Shown: positions 5,450 to 12,075 of the stretch, one piece after another
Layout of the letters: each line of letters begins with the position of its first letter
How positions within the stretch are numbered: the first letter of the stretch is position 1
Origin: an uncultured Clostridia bacterium
Lineage (GTDB): Bacteria; Bacillota; Clostridia; Oscillospirales; Acutalibacteraceae
Reading direction: 5' to 3'
Length of the DNA stretch: 12,075 nt
NCBI GenBank assembly: GCA_958436475.1
Contig: CAUBKG010000058.1
Span: 1-12,075 of the forward strand
The notes under the pieces: model-generated
What the model was told of the DNA's origin: nothing
The model's database searches: none
The model's input: only the letters and a program-made list of their open reading frames with translations
Program-made: the position numbers and the translations under genes

Positions 5450-7408
5450 TTACACGTCCAGATTCTTCACATAGCGCGCGTTTTTCTCAATGAACTCGCG
5501 GCGGGGCTCCACCTCGTCCCCCATGAGGATCGTGAAGATTTCGTCGGCCGCCTGGGCGTCCTCCATCTCGACCTTCAGAATGGTGCGGTATTCCGGGTCC
5601 ATCGTGGTTTCCCAAAGCTGCTCGGGGTCCATTTCACCGAGACCCTTATACCGCTGGATGTTCACGTTCCCGCCCATTTCGGCGATATATTGGTCCCTCT
5701 CTTCATCGCTGAACGCATAGTGAACGGTTTTACCCTTGCTGAGCTTGAAGAGGGGGGGCTGGGCAATGTAAATGTTGCCGTTTTCGATGAGCGGCCGCAT
5801 ATACCGGAAGAAGAAGGTGAGGAGAAGAGTGCGGATATGCGAGCCGTCCACATCGGCATCGGCCATGATGAAGATTTTGCCGTACCGCAGCTTTGAAATA
5901 TCAAAGTCTTCCCCGAGCCCGGTGCCGAGGGCAATGACTACGGGAAGGAGCTTATCGTTGTTATAGACCCGGTCAATGCGGGCCTTTTCGACGTTGATCA
6001 TCTTGCCCCACAGCGGAAGGATGGCCTGGGTGTTGCGGTCCCGCCCGAGGATGGCGGAGCCGCCGGCGGAATCCCCCTCAACGATATAAAGCTCGGTGCT
6101 TTCCACATCGGTGCTGATGCAGTCGGCCAGCTTTTCGGGCATGCGAACCTTTGAAAGGCCGGTGGCGCGGCGCGCGAGCTCGCGGGCCTTCTGTGCGGCG
6201 GCCCGGGCCTTGGCGGCGCCGATGGCCTTATCGAGGATGATCTTCGCCGTGGAGGGATTTTCCTCGAGATAGGTCATGAGCTTATCGGTCATCAGCTGGG
6301 AAACGATGGTGCCGATGAAGGTGTTTCCGAGCTTCGATTTGGTCTGGCTTTCAAACTGCGCGTCCTTCAGCTTTACGCTGATGATGGCGGTGAGGCCCTC
6401 CTGCAGGTCTTCGCCCTTCAGATTATTGTCGTTCTCCTTGAGGAAATTGAACTTTCGGGCATAGTTGTTGAACACGCGCGTGATGGAGGTTTTGAAGGCC
6501 GTTTCGTGCGTGCCGCCGTCTATCGTGTGGATATTGTTTGCAAAGGAGACGATGTTGGAATTATAGCTGTCGTTATACTGCAGGGCTATTTCGGCGCTGG
6601 TTTCGCCGTCGTTCGAGGAAATATAGATCACGTCCGGATGAAGGGGCTGCTGGCCGCGGCGCTTTAAGAGATATTCCACATAGCTGCGGATGCCCCCTTC
6701 ATAGCAGAGGGTCTCTCCCGGGGACTCGCCCGTTTCCTCCTCCCGGCTCTCCTCCCGGAGATCCGAAAGCGTGATCCGGATGCCCGCGTTCAGGAAGGCC
6801 TGCTCGCGCAGGCGCGCGAGGAGTATGTCATAATCGAAATGGGTGGTATCGGTGAAAATGGAAGGGTCGGGCTTGAAGATGACCTTTGTTCCCGTTTCCG
6901 AGGCGGCTTCGCCCTTTGCGAGGTCAGAGACGATGTTGCCGTATTCGAACCGCTGGCGGTAAACGTTTTTACCGTCTTTGATTTCGACCTCCATCCATTC
7001 GGAGAGGGCGTTCACGACCGAAGCGCCCACGCCGTGCAGGCCGCCCGATACCTTATATCCGCTGCCGCCGAACTTGCCGCCCGCGTGCAGCACGGTGAAC
7101 ACGACCGTAGCCGCGGGGATGCCCACCTTTTCCTGGATGCCCACGGGAATGCCGCGCCCGTTATCGGTTACCGCAATGATATCCCCTTCGCGGATTTCCA
7201 CCTCGATATGGTCGCAGAAGCCGGCGAGGGCTTCGTCGATGGAGTTATCCACGATTTCATAAACCAGGTGGTGGAGGCCCCTTTCCCCCGTGGAACCGAT
7301 GTACATGCCGGGGCGCTTGCGCACGGCCTCCAGGCCTTCAAGCACCTGTATCTGCGAAGCGTCATACGTTTCCTCCGGGGAAACGGTTAGATTCGGATTC
7401 TGATCCAT
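5450..7408 (-). CDS. gyrB: DNA gyrase subunit B
   Basis: This is the ATP-driven subunit of gyrase. With the ATG at 7408 it has 652 aa, usual for Gram-positive GyrB, without the large insertion of enterobacterial GyrB. ATPase (GHKL) motifs: EIVDNSIDEA (51-60, Asn55), DNGRG (82-86) and GGLHGVGAS (122-130). The transducer has QTKSKLGN. The TOPRIM domain shows EGDSAGG (444-450) and DADVD (517-521), the metal-binding acids. It ends ARYVKNLDV as the family does. ATG 7408 is chosen because a perfect GGAGG (7421-7417) sits 8 nt before it; the frame extends 20 codons further up without such a site. In the region corresponding to E. coli Lys447 it has Trp467 (LPLWGKM), and Ile-Leu follows GGSA where Lys-Gln is common. 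It is followed by a YcxB-like gene and gyrA. Confidence 0.97.
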   Translation of the reverse strand: MDQNPNLTVSPEETYDASQIQVLEGLEAVRKRPGMYIGSTGERGLHHLVYEIVDNSIDEALAGFCDHIEVEIREGDIIAVTDNGRGIPVGIQEKVGIPAATVVFTVLHAGGKFGGSGYKVSGGLHGVGASVVNALSEWMEVEIKDGKNVYRQRFEYGNIVSDLAKGEAASETGTKVIFKPDPSIFTDTTHFDYDILLARLREQAFLNAGIRITLSDLREESREEETGESPGETLCYEGGIRSYVEYLLKRRGQQPLHPDVIYISSNDGETSAEIALQYNDSYNSNIVSFANNIHTIDGGTHETAFKTSITRVFNNYARKFNFLKENDNNLKGEDLQEGLTAIISVKLKDAQFESQTKSKLGNTFIGTIVSQLMTDKLMTYLEENPSTAKIILDKAIGAAKARAAAQKARELARRATGLSKVRMPEKLADCISTDVESTELYIVEGDSAGGSAILGRDRNTQAILPLWGKMINVEKARIDRVYNNDKLLPVVIALGTGLGEDFDISKLRYGKIFIMADADVDGSHIRTLLLTFFFRYMRPLIENGNIYIAQPPLFKLSKGKTVHYAFSDEERDQYIAEMGGNVNIQRYKGLGEMDPEQLWETTMDPEYRTILKVEMEDAQAADEIFTILMGDEVEPRREFIEKNARYVKNLDV

Positions 7409-7426
7409 TGTTACGACCTCCAAAGT

Positions 7427-7473
7427 AGAAATAAAAGCCTTTCCTGGCCGGATTTCCCCGCGGAACACCGGCC
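7427..7473 (-). promoter_or_regulatory. leader hairpin and TTTTATTTCT motif before gyrB
   Basis: Arms GGCCGG and CCGGCC (7446-7473) enclose an inner TTCC/GGAA stem. On the minus strand the decamer TTTTATTTCT follows (7436-7427), then the GGAGG of gyrB. It resembles a leaky terminator between remB and gyrB. The same layout and the same decamer occur before gyrA. Confidence 0.45.
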
Positions 7474-7484
7474 CTTACGCCGCG

Positions 7485-7778
7485 TTATTTTTTTGCGGCC
7501 CGTATATTGGAAATGGATTCGATATATTCACTGCGGCGAAGGAGCGTGGCGGTGGATATCTGCGAAATATAAACCACCCGCCCGCTTTTTTTCAAGGGGC
7601 TCCGGCACACCACGAAGGATTTCGGCAGCTCCATGGAAACGTTGATTACGTCCCCTTCTTTTTCAGCGCGGGCGAGATAATCGCGCGTGTTTTTCTCCAC
7701 AGTGGATGTATCCATATCGAAAATACCGATCACATCGTTCATGGAAACCACCGTATGCACACCCAAATGAAGATACAT
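7485..7778 (-). CDS. remB: RemA/RemB-family regulator (DUF370)
   Basis: The 97-aa protein begins MYLHLGVHTVVSMNDVIGIF and has STVEKNTRDYL, typical of the DUF370 family. The position between recF and gyrB is that of B. subtilis remB (yaaB). Members related to RemA bind DNA as ring-shaped oligomers and regulate biofilm and osmolyte genes. The exact role of the origin-linked RemB is less clear, and nothing here shows its targets. The ATG at 7778 is 3 nt after the recF stop, and GGAGGGAAAG inside the recF end serves as its ribosome site, so it is probably translated from the recF message. It is somewhat longer at the C-terminus than the B. subtilis protein (basic tail RAAKK). Confidence 0.85.
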   Translation of the reverse strand: MYLHLGVHTVVSMNDVIGIFDMDTSTVEKNTRDYLARAEKEGDVINVSMELPKSFVVCRSPLKKSGRVVYISQISTATLLRRSEYIESISNIRAAKK

Positions 7779-7781
7779 AGC

Positions 7782-8870
7782 TTAATCCTTTCCCTCCGGC
7801 GAAACCGTGCCGGCTTTGATGAGAAACCGAGAGCCTCTTCCAAGCCCACCTAAGATCTCCTCCGTGCAGCAGGTGATGAAGACCTGCCACCCCTCGATAT
7901 GATTCAAGATGTAGTTGCGGCGCTCGTAATCGAGCTCGCTCATCACATCGTCGAAAAGGGCAACGGGCATTTCGCCGGTTGCCTGCCGGAGCATGGCGGC
8001 TTCGGCCAGCTTCAGGGCGATCACAATGGAACGCTGCTGCCCCTGGGAGGCGAAATCCCTGGCGGGGATACCGTCCAGCGTGAGAAGGATATCGTCCAGA
8101 TGGGGGCCGGCGCCGGTCGATTCGTTTTTCAGGTCTTCCTCGAAATGATTTTTGAGGCAGAGAAGATATTCTTCCACGCCCTCTCCTTCTATTTCCGAAG
8201 AATAAGAAACAGCCAGCCGTTCACGGCCTCCGGAAAGGCCCTCGTATATTTCGCCCGCAAAGCGCCCGAGCGCCTCCACATACTGCCGGCGCATACGCAG
8301 GATGCGCGCGCCGTTTGCCGCCGCCTGACGGTCGTAAACCTCCAGCATGGGAAGCAGCTCCGAATGAAATCGGATATCCCGGAGCAGGACGTTCCGGTTG
8401 GCGACCGCTTCTCCATAAGAGGAAAGGAGCGCGCGGTAATGCGGCTTTATCACGCCCAGCGCGCCGTCCAGAAAGCGGCGGCGGTTGTGCGGGCCGTCCT
8501 TCACGAGGGAAAGATGACCCGGCGCGAACACCACGGCTTTGAAGCTTTCACCGAGCTGAGAGGAGGAGCGAAGCTTGACCCCGTTCAGGAGAACAGACTT
8601 TTTTTCCCCGAAGGTAATTTCCGCCTCCTGCTCCCTTCCATAGGAAGAAAAAGAGAGTCGCAAAGCGGCCTGCTCCCGGCCGAAGGCAATGAGGTTTTTT
8701 TCCCGCGGCGTGCGGAAGCTCCTCGCGCCGGTAAACATCCAGATTGCTTCGAGGAGATTTGTTTTTCCCTGCGCATTGTCTCCATAAAAAACGTTCACCC
8801 CTTCCGAAAAGGAAAGGGACGTTTCCCGGAGATTGCGGAAGCCCCGGAGGGAAAGCCGCTGCGCGATCAT
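7782..8870 (-). CDS. recF: DNA replication and repair protein RecF
   Basis: RecF is an SMC-like ATPase that helps load RecA at single-strand gaps together with RecO and RecR. The 362-aa length is standard. The N-terminal Walker A, GDNAQGKTN, is at 30-38. The ABC-type signature SQGQQRS and Walker B (VALFDDVMSELD) are in the C-terminal part. The ATG at 8870 overlaps the rlbA stop codon by four bases (ATGA), the usual sign of coupled translation. It is fourth from dnaA, the standard Firmicutes position. Confidence 0.96.
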   Translation of the reverse strand: MIAQRLSLRGFRNLRETSLSFSEGVNVFYGDNAQGKTNLLEAIWMFTGARSFRTPREKNLIAFGREQAALRLSFSSYGREQEAEITFGEKKSVLLNGVKLRSSSQLGESFKAVVFAPGHLSLVKDGPHNRRRFLDGALGVIKPHYRALLSSYGEAVANRNVLLRDIRFHSELLPMLEVYDRQAAANGARILRMRRQYVEALGRFAGEIYEGLSGGRERLAVSYSSEIEGEGVEEYLLCLKNHFEEDLKNESTGAGPHLDDILLTLDGIPARDFASQGQQRSIVIALKLAEAAMLRQATGEMPVALFDDVMSELDYERRNYILNHIEGWQVFITCCTEEILGGLGRGSRFLIKAGTVSPEGKD

Positions 8871-9085
8871 GAAGAAACCGCCTCATACAGCACGCCATGG
8901 AGCTCGACCGTGTCTCCCGGGCGAATCTTTTTGCCCCGCATCGTGCATATTTCGCCGTTTACCAGGACCTCGCCATTCTGCACGAGCAGCTTCGCGTGGC
9001 CGCCGGTCTGCACCGCGCCCGCGTATTTCAAAAAGGAATCCAGTTTGATGAATTCCGTGGAAAAGGCTATTTTCTCAGATTTCAT
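8867..9085 (-). CDS. rlbA: S4-domain RNA-binding protein (YaaA/RlbA type)
   Basis: The 72-aa protein is essentially one S4 RNA-binding fold: FIKLDSFLKYAGAVQTGG, AKLLVQNGEVLVNGE, then GKKIRPGDTVEL. In B. subtilis the equivalent gene between dnaN and recF is yaaA (rlbA), linked to 50S ribosome assembly. The ATG at 9085 lies inside the end of dnaN (11-nt overlap) with GAGG just upstream, and its stop overlaps the recF start. It is therefore locked between the two genes by translational coupling. Confidence 0.92.
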   Translation of the reverse strand: MKSEKIAFSTEFIKLDSFLKYAGAVQTGGHAKLLVQNGEVLVNGEICTMRGKKIRPGDTVELHGVLYEAVSS

Positions 9086-10184
9086 TGCGGATCCTCACAG
9101 GAAGAATCAGGAATAAAAACTCTTCCCCTTCGACCGGAATGATCTTCATCGGGGAGAAGGAACCGCTGAGTTCGATCTTCACTTCGTCGCTTCCGGAAGC
9201 ACGCAGGGCGTCCAACATATAACGATTATTGAATGCAATCTCCACCGGGTCTCCCTCCATGCCCGCTTCCACCACATCGTTGGCCTTGCCCATAGCGGTG
9301 TTGCAGAAGATGCGGATGCTCCTCTCATCGAATTCACAGCGAACAGGACTCAGCGCACGGTCGCTTATAATGAGGGAAACGCGCTCCACCGCGCTGATGA
9401 AATCGCTCGTTTTCACGGTGGAAATAGAGGTGCAGGTGCGCGGGATATTGGCGCGGTAATTTAAAAACTCGCCGTCTAAAAGGCGGGAGCAGATCTGATA
9501 CCCGCCGATGGTGAACTGAATGTGGCGCTTGCCGATATGGATGAGGATTTCCTCCTCCGTATCTCCCAAAAGCTTTGCAATTTCCGAAAGCGTTTTGCCC
9601 GGAACTACGAATTTCATATTGTTTTCGCAGCGGGCAGGCTCGGTGCGCATGGCGAGCCGGAAGCCGTCCACCGAAACGAGGCGGATGAAGGAATCCGTAA
9701 TTTCAAACAGGGTTCCCTTCTGCACCGGCTTTGTATCGCTCACCGCCACGGCAAACAGCGTTTGATGGATCATGCTTTTGAGCATGGCCTGGGAGAGAGA
9801 AATCTGGTTTTCACTGTCGATCGGCGGGATTTCCGGATATTCGAGCGCCGAAATGCCGATGATGGAAAATTCCGAATTGCCGCATTTGATCTGCGCCATA
9901 TTGTTTTCATCGGTTTCGATGCTGACGTGGTCGGCGTTCATGCGGCGGACCATCTCGGAAATGAGGCGGGCGTTTACCACAACGCTTCCCGCTTCCGCGA
10001 CCCTCGCTTCCGCCTCGGTGGTGATGGCCATTTCCAGGTCATAGCCTGCAAAAAAGACCTTGCCGTTTTCCTCCGCCCGGATCAGAATTCCCTCGAGAGC
10101 GGGAAGAGAAGACTTTGCAGAAACCGCCCGGGAAACAATCGACACGGCTTCGCATAATTCCTGATGATTCAGTGTGAATTTCAT
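9075..10184 (-). CDS. dnaN: DNA polymerase III subunit beta (sliding clamp)
   Basis: The 369-aa protein forms the dimeric ring that tethers the replicative polymerase and other enzymes to DNA. The N-terminus MKFTLNHQELCEAVSIVSRA, the LPALEGILI segment and the closing FLFLILPVRI are typical of the three-domain clamp. The ATG at 10184 has GGAGG (10195-10191) six nt before it. It follows the origin region below dnaA, and overlaps rlbA at its 3' end. A weak promoter overlapping the unwinding element may drive it (see 10223-10251), alongside readthrough from dnaA. Confidence 0.97.
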   Translation of the reverse strand: MKFTLNHQELCEAVSIVSRAVSAKSSLPALEGILIRAEENGKVFFAGYDLEMAITTEAEARVAEAGSVVVNARLISEMVRRMNADHVSIETDENNMAQIKCGNSEFSIIGISALEYPEIPPIDSENQISLSQAMLKSMIHQTLFAVAVSDTKPVQKGTLFEITDSFIRLVSVDGFRLAMRTEPARCENNMKFVVPGKTLSEIAKLLGDTEEEILIHIGKRHIQFTIGGYQICSRLLDGEFLNYRANIPRTCTSISTVKTSDFISAVERVSLIISDRALSPVRCEFDERSIRIFCNTAMGKANDVVEAGMEGDPVEIAFNNRYMLDALRASGSDEVKIELSGSFSPMKIIPVEGEEFLFLILPVRIRNEI

Positions 10185-10212
10185 TTTCGTCCTCCAAAAA
10201 ACAAAGAGTAAG

Positions 10213-10254
10213 ATATCTATAAATTATAATAGTAATAATAAGGGCTGTGGAAAT
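10213..10254 (-). other. DNA unwinding element: DnaA box, GC clamp and DnaA-trios
   Basis: On the minus strand: ATTTCCACA (10254-10246), GCCC (10245-10242), then TTA TTA TTA CTA TTA (10241-10227) and further AT-rich DNA. Read on the plus strand from 3' to 5' these are the DnaA-trios AAT AAT AAT GAT AAT, the [G/A]A[T/A] motif to which DnaA assembles on single-stranded DNA. The layout closely parallels the B. subtilis basal unwinding system. Confidence 0.8.
10223..10251 (-). promoter_or_regulatory. possible dnaN promoter within the unwinding element
   Basis: A perfect TATAAT (10228-10223) lies 17 nt after TCCACA (10251-10246), a 4/6 match to the -35 consensus that is part of the last DnaA box. 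It lies 39 nt upstream of the dnaN start. The AT-rich trios make a chance TATAAT more likely, hence modest confidence. Confidence 0.4.
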
Positions 10255-10446
10255 GTTTAAAATTTCTTTTATCCGCTTTCCGGCTGGAAAAGGAGCGTTT
10301 TCCATTGTGGATTTGCTGTGAAAAAAGAGAGGAAAATGTTGCAGGCCATTTTTTTCCAGGTGGAAAGGGTGGAAAAAGAAGTGTGGAAAAGGGAAAACTC
10401 TGTGGAAAAAAGGATGATTTATGTAAACTCCTGCAACCGGGGGACA

Positions 10447-11781
10447 TTACATATCCTGTTTGAGGTTTGTGATGATATCCTGCACGGTGGCCTTGAAGGT
10501 GGGGTCCCGCTTCATCATTTCCTCCACCTGCTGGTTGGAATAGATGATGGTGGAATGATCTCTCCCGCCGAGCACCTCGCCGATGGTTTTGAGCGTGTGC
10601 TGGGAAACCTCCTTCATCACATGGATGGTCACCTGACGCGCGAGGGATATATTAGACTGCCTCTTTTTCGAGACGATGTCCGCCGGGGTGACGTTGAAGG
10701 TGCGCGCCACCTCCATGATGATATCGTCGTCGTTGATGACGAGATTCACGTCGGTCAGCATATCGCGGATGGCGGTCTGTGCAAGCTGAAGGGAGGGCTT
10801 GCGGTTTTCGAGCGTCTGGTAGGCCTTGAGGCGCTTGACTGTGCCCTCGAGCTGGCGGATATTCGTTTTGAGCTTATTTGCAATGAAATTGATGACATCG
10901 TCGCTCAGCTCGATATCGAGCAGGTCGGCCTTGCGCTTGACGATGGCGAAGCGGGTTTCAAAATCGGGGGGAGCGATGTCCGCCACGAGGCCCCATTCGA
11001 AGCGGGAGCGGAGGCGTTCGTCCAGCGCCTGGATTTCGCGCGGAGGCCGGTCGGAGGTCAGGACGATCTGCTTATGGTCCTCATATAGTTTTTCGAAGAT
11101 ATGGAAGAAGGAGACCTGTGTTTCCTTTTTGCCGCTGATGAACTGGATATCGTCGATGAGGAGAACGTCCGCCATGCGGTATTTTTCCTGGAAGGTGGAG
11201 GCGGTGCCGTTGCCGAGCGAGCTGATAAACTGGCTCGTGAATTCCTCGCCCTTCGTATAGATGATGACGCAGTCCGGCTTATTGTTCAGAATCTCCGCGT
11301 GGATGGCTTTGAGCAAATGGGTTTTTCCGAGCCCGGAGTTGCCGTAAATGAAGAGGGGATTGTAGGCGTTGGCGGGGTTGGAAGCAACGGCGAGGGCCGC
11401 CGCGTGCGCAAATTTATTGGAAGCGCCCACGATGAAGGTATCGAAGGTATATTCGTATTTTGCCTGGTCGTAGCTCTTTTTGAGATTTTTGGTGAGAGCC
11501 GCCTTTTCGGGGGAAACGACGGGCTGCTCATCCTCCGATACGATGTGGATCTGTACGGGGAACCCGACGATCTCTTCAAAGGCGGGAAGGAGCTTGCTGA
11601 AATAATTCTGCTCGATGGTGGTGCGCTGAAAGCTGACGCGCACGGAAAAAGTGGCCACGCCGTTTTCCATTTTGATGGGCTTCATGGCGCTGAGCCAGGT
11701 GTTGTATCCCACGGTATTGATCGAGCCGTTTTCGATGCAGTGATCGCATACGGCTTTCCAGACCTCGCTGAATGATTCCAT
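10447..11781 (-). CDS. dnaA: chromosomal replication initiator protein DnaA
   Basis: DnaA is an AAA+ ATPase that binds DnaA boxes at oriC, melts the origin and recruits the helicase. With the ATG at 11781 the protein has 444 aa. Domain I (about 1-80) includes the VWKAV/YNTWL helices. Domain II is very short. Domain III has Walker A GNSGLGKT (147-154), Walker B VLLIDD (206-211) and the arginine-finger stretch DERLRSRF (254-261). Domain IV carries the DnaA-box signature GGRDHSTI (405-412). The frame stays open for 26 codons upstream to an ATG at 11859. GGAGGA (11797-11792) placed 10 nt before 11781 and the family-standard N-terminus decide for 11781. It is read from a promoter about 100 nt upstream and heads the operon. 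Confidence 0.97.
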   Translation of the reverse strand: MESFSEVWKAVCDHCIENGSINTVGYNTWLSAMKPIKMENGVATFSVRVSFQRTTIEQNYFSKLLPAFEEIVGFPVQIHIVSEDEQPVVSPEKAALTKNLKKSYDQAKYEYTFDTFIVGASNKFAHAAALAVASNPANAYNPLFIYGNSGLGKTHLLKAIHAEILNNKPDCVIIYTKGEEFTSQFISSLGNGTASTFQEKYRMADVLLIDDIQFISGKKETQVSFFHIFEKLYEDHKQIVLTSDRPPREIQALDERLRSRFEWGLVADIAPPDFETRFAIVKRKADLLDIELSDDVINFIANKLKTNIRQLEGTVKRLKAYQTLENRKPSLQLAQTAIRDMLTDVNLVINDDDIIMEVARTFNVTPADIVSKKRQSNISLARQVTIHVMKEVSQHTLKTIGEVLGGRDHSTIIYSNQQVEEMMKRDPTFKATVQDIITNLKQDM

Positions 11782-11811
11782 GTTTGTTTCGTCCTCCAAG
11801 AAAGATGGTGC

Positions 11812-11828
11812 AAAAAGCGGCAAACCGC
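11812..11828 (-). terminator. second terminator-like hairpin in the dnaA leader
   Basis: On the minus strand GCGG-TTTG-CCGC (11828-11817) is followed at once by TTTTT (11816-11812). The stem is only 4 bp. It lies 15 nt upstream of the dnaA ribosome site, so it could be an attenuator or simply a leader structure. Confidence 0.35.
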
Positions 11829-11840
11829 CGTTATATGAAG

Positions 11841-11870
11841 AAAAGGCAGGGAGTTTCATGACCCTCTGCC
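11841..11870 (-). terminator. terminator-like hairpin in the dnaA leader
   Basis: On the minus strand arms GGCAGAGGG and CTCCCTGCC (one mismatch, one G-U) enclose an 8-nt loop and are followed by TTTT (11844-11841) and CTTC. It starts about 13 nt after the predicted dnaA transcript start. It would therefore act on dnaA itself rather than end another gene's message. Confidence 0.45.
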
Positions 11871-11889
11871 AACTCGGTTACTATCTTAA

Positions 11890-11918
11890 ATTTTATCACA
11901 AAAGCCTTAATTTTTCAA
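11890..11918 (-). promoter_or_regulatory. sigma-A promoter of dnaA
   Basis: On the minus strand TTGAAA (11918-11913), a 17-nt spacer and TAAAAT (11895-11890). Each box matches the consensus at five (-10) or at least four (-35) of six positions. Transcription should start near 11883, leaving a leader of about 100 nt before the dnaA start. A DnaA-box-like TTTTCAACA overlaps the -35 box on the other strand and could mediate autoregulation. Confidence 0.7.
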
Positions 11919-12075
11919 CAGAAATCCACGCGGGAAAAGACAAAAGAACAAAAAGAAAAGCGCCTCATTTTATACCTAGAAAAATACCATATCTGGGATA
12001 AAAAATTTTTTCAGCACAAGTAGGCTGACGCGCGATAGGGAGAAACCGGTTTTGGAAGATAAAATTCCCTTGATA

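Larger units (their letters stand above)
10185..10446. other. oriC: oriC: DnaA-box cluster plus unwinding element between dnaA and dnaN
   Basis: This 262-nt gene-free gap has seven DnaA-box-like sites, all reading on the minus strand: TTTTCCACA at 10401-10409 and 10382-10390, TTTTCCACC at 10368-10376, CTTTCCACC at 10359-10367 (touching the previous), TTTTTCACA at 10317-10325, AAATCCACA at 10306-10314 and ATTTCCACA at 10246-10254. The last is followed by GCCC and an AT-rich stretch with DnaA-trios. This matches the right half of the bipartite B. subtilis origin. No reading frame is credible here. Confidence 0.88.
11782..12075. other. dnaA upstream region, no gene
   Basis: About 290 nt to the window edge hold the dnaA promoter and leader hairpins listed separately. 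A plus-strand frame across 11780-12001 has no ribosome site or family resemblance and is not called. In relatives the ribosomal protein gene rpmH lies beyond, facing away, but nothing of it is visible here. Weak DnaA-box-like sites on the plus strand are TTTTCAACA (11912-11920, over the -35 box) and AAATCCACG (11922-11930). Confidence 0.6.

Noticed and set aside
7899..9116. Plus-strand frame of 405 codons opposite recF, rlbA and the end of dnaN
   Set aside because: It runs antisense across three well-supported genes and has low-complexity, non-family composition.
11782..11859. Upstream in-frame extension of dnaA to an ATG at 11859
   Set aside because: Its only SD-like sequence is too close, it lies within the leader hairpin, and the extension is unlike DnaA N-termini; the ATG at 11781 has a perfect ribosome site.
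11780..12001. Small plus-strand gene upstream of dnaA
   Set aside because: It overlaps the dnaA promoter, leader and start, is lysine-rich from AT bias, and shows no ribosome site.

Overview
The window holds a bacterial replication-origin neighbourhood, read almost entirely on the minus strand. Going down from the right edge, the order is dnaA, oriC, dnaN, rlbA (yaaA), recF, remB (yaaB), gyrB, a small membrane-protein gene, gyrA. This is the classic Firmicutes origin order of Bacillus subtilis. GC-rich coding sequence, GyrB lacking the Gram-negative insertion, and wording such as LPLWGKM in GyrB suggest a GC-rich member of the Clostridia, perhaps Oscillospiraceae-like. That lineage is an inference.

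Right part (about 4700-12075): dnaA has a good sigma-A promoter and a roughly 100-nt leader with two terminator-like hairpins. The dnaA-dnaN gap carries seven DnaA-box-like sites, all pointing the same way. The last box is followed by a GC clamp and five DnaA-trios, as in the B. subtilis unwinding element. dnaN, rlbA and recF overlap end to end and remB follows after 3 nt, so they look co-transcribed. gyrB and gyrA each have a hairpin plus the identical decamer TTTTATTTCT in their leaders. Between them lies a two-helix membrane protein with a YcxB-like C-terminal domain.

Left part (1 to about 2200): downstream of gyrA a second YcxB-like gene is cut in two by about 1.47 kb of AT-rich DNA (566-2039). 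Removing the insert and one copy of a 7-bp direct repeat (GCAAGGG) restores a single in-frame protein of about 182 aa. The insert carries an intact-looking M24 metallopeptidase gene (+), a convergent four-helix-bundle gene (-) of the 23S-rRNA-IVS/bAvd type, a shared terminator hairpin between them, and a tight array of eight stem-loops. Four spacers in that array are 9-nt variants of AATAWAACT. No transposase, integrase or reverse transcriptase is visible. This IVS-like, cargo-carrying insertion is the most unusual thing in the window.
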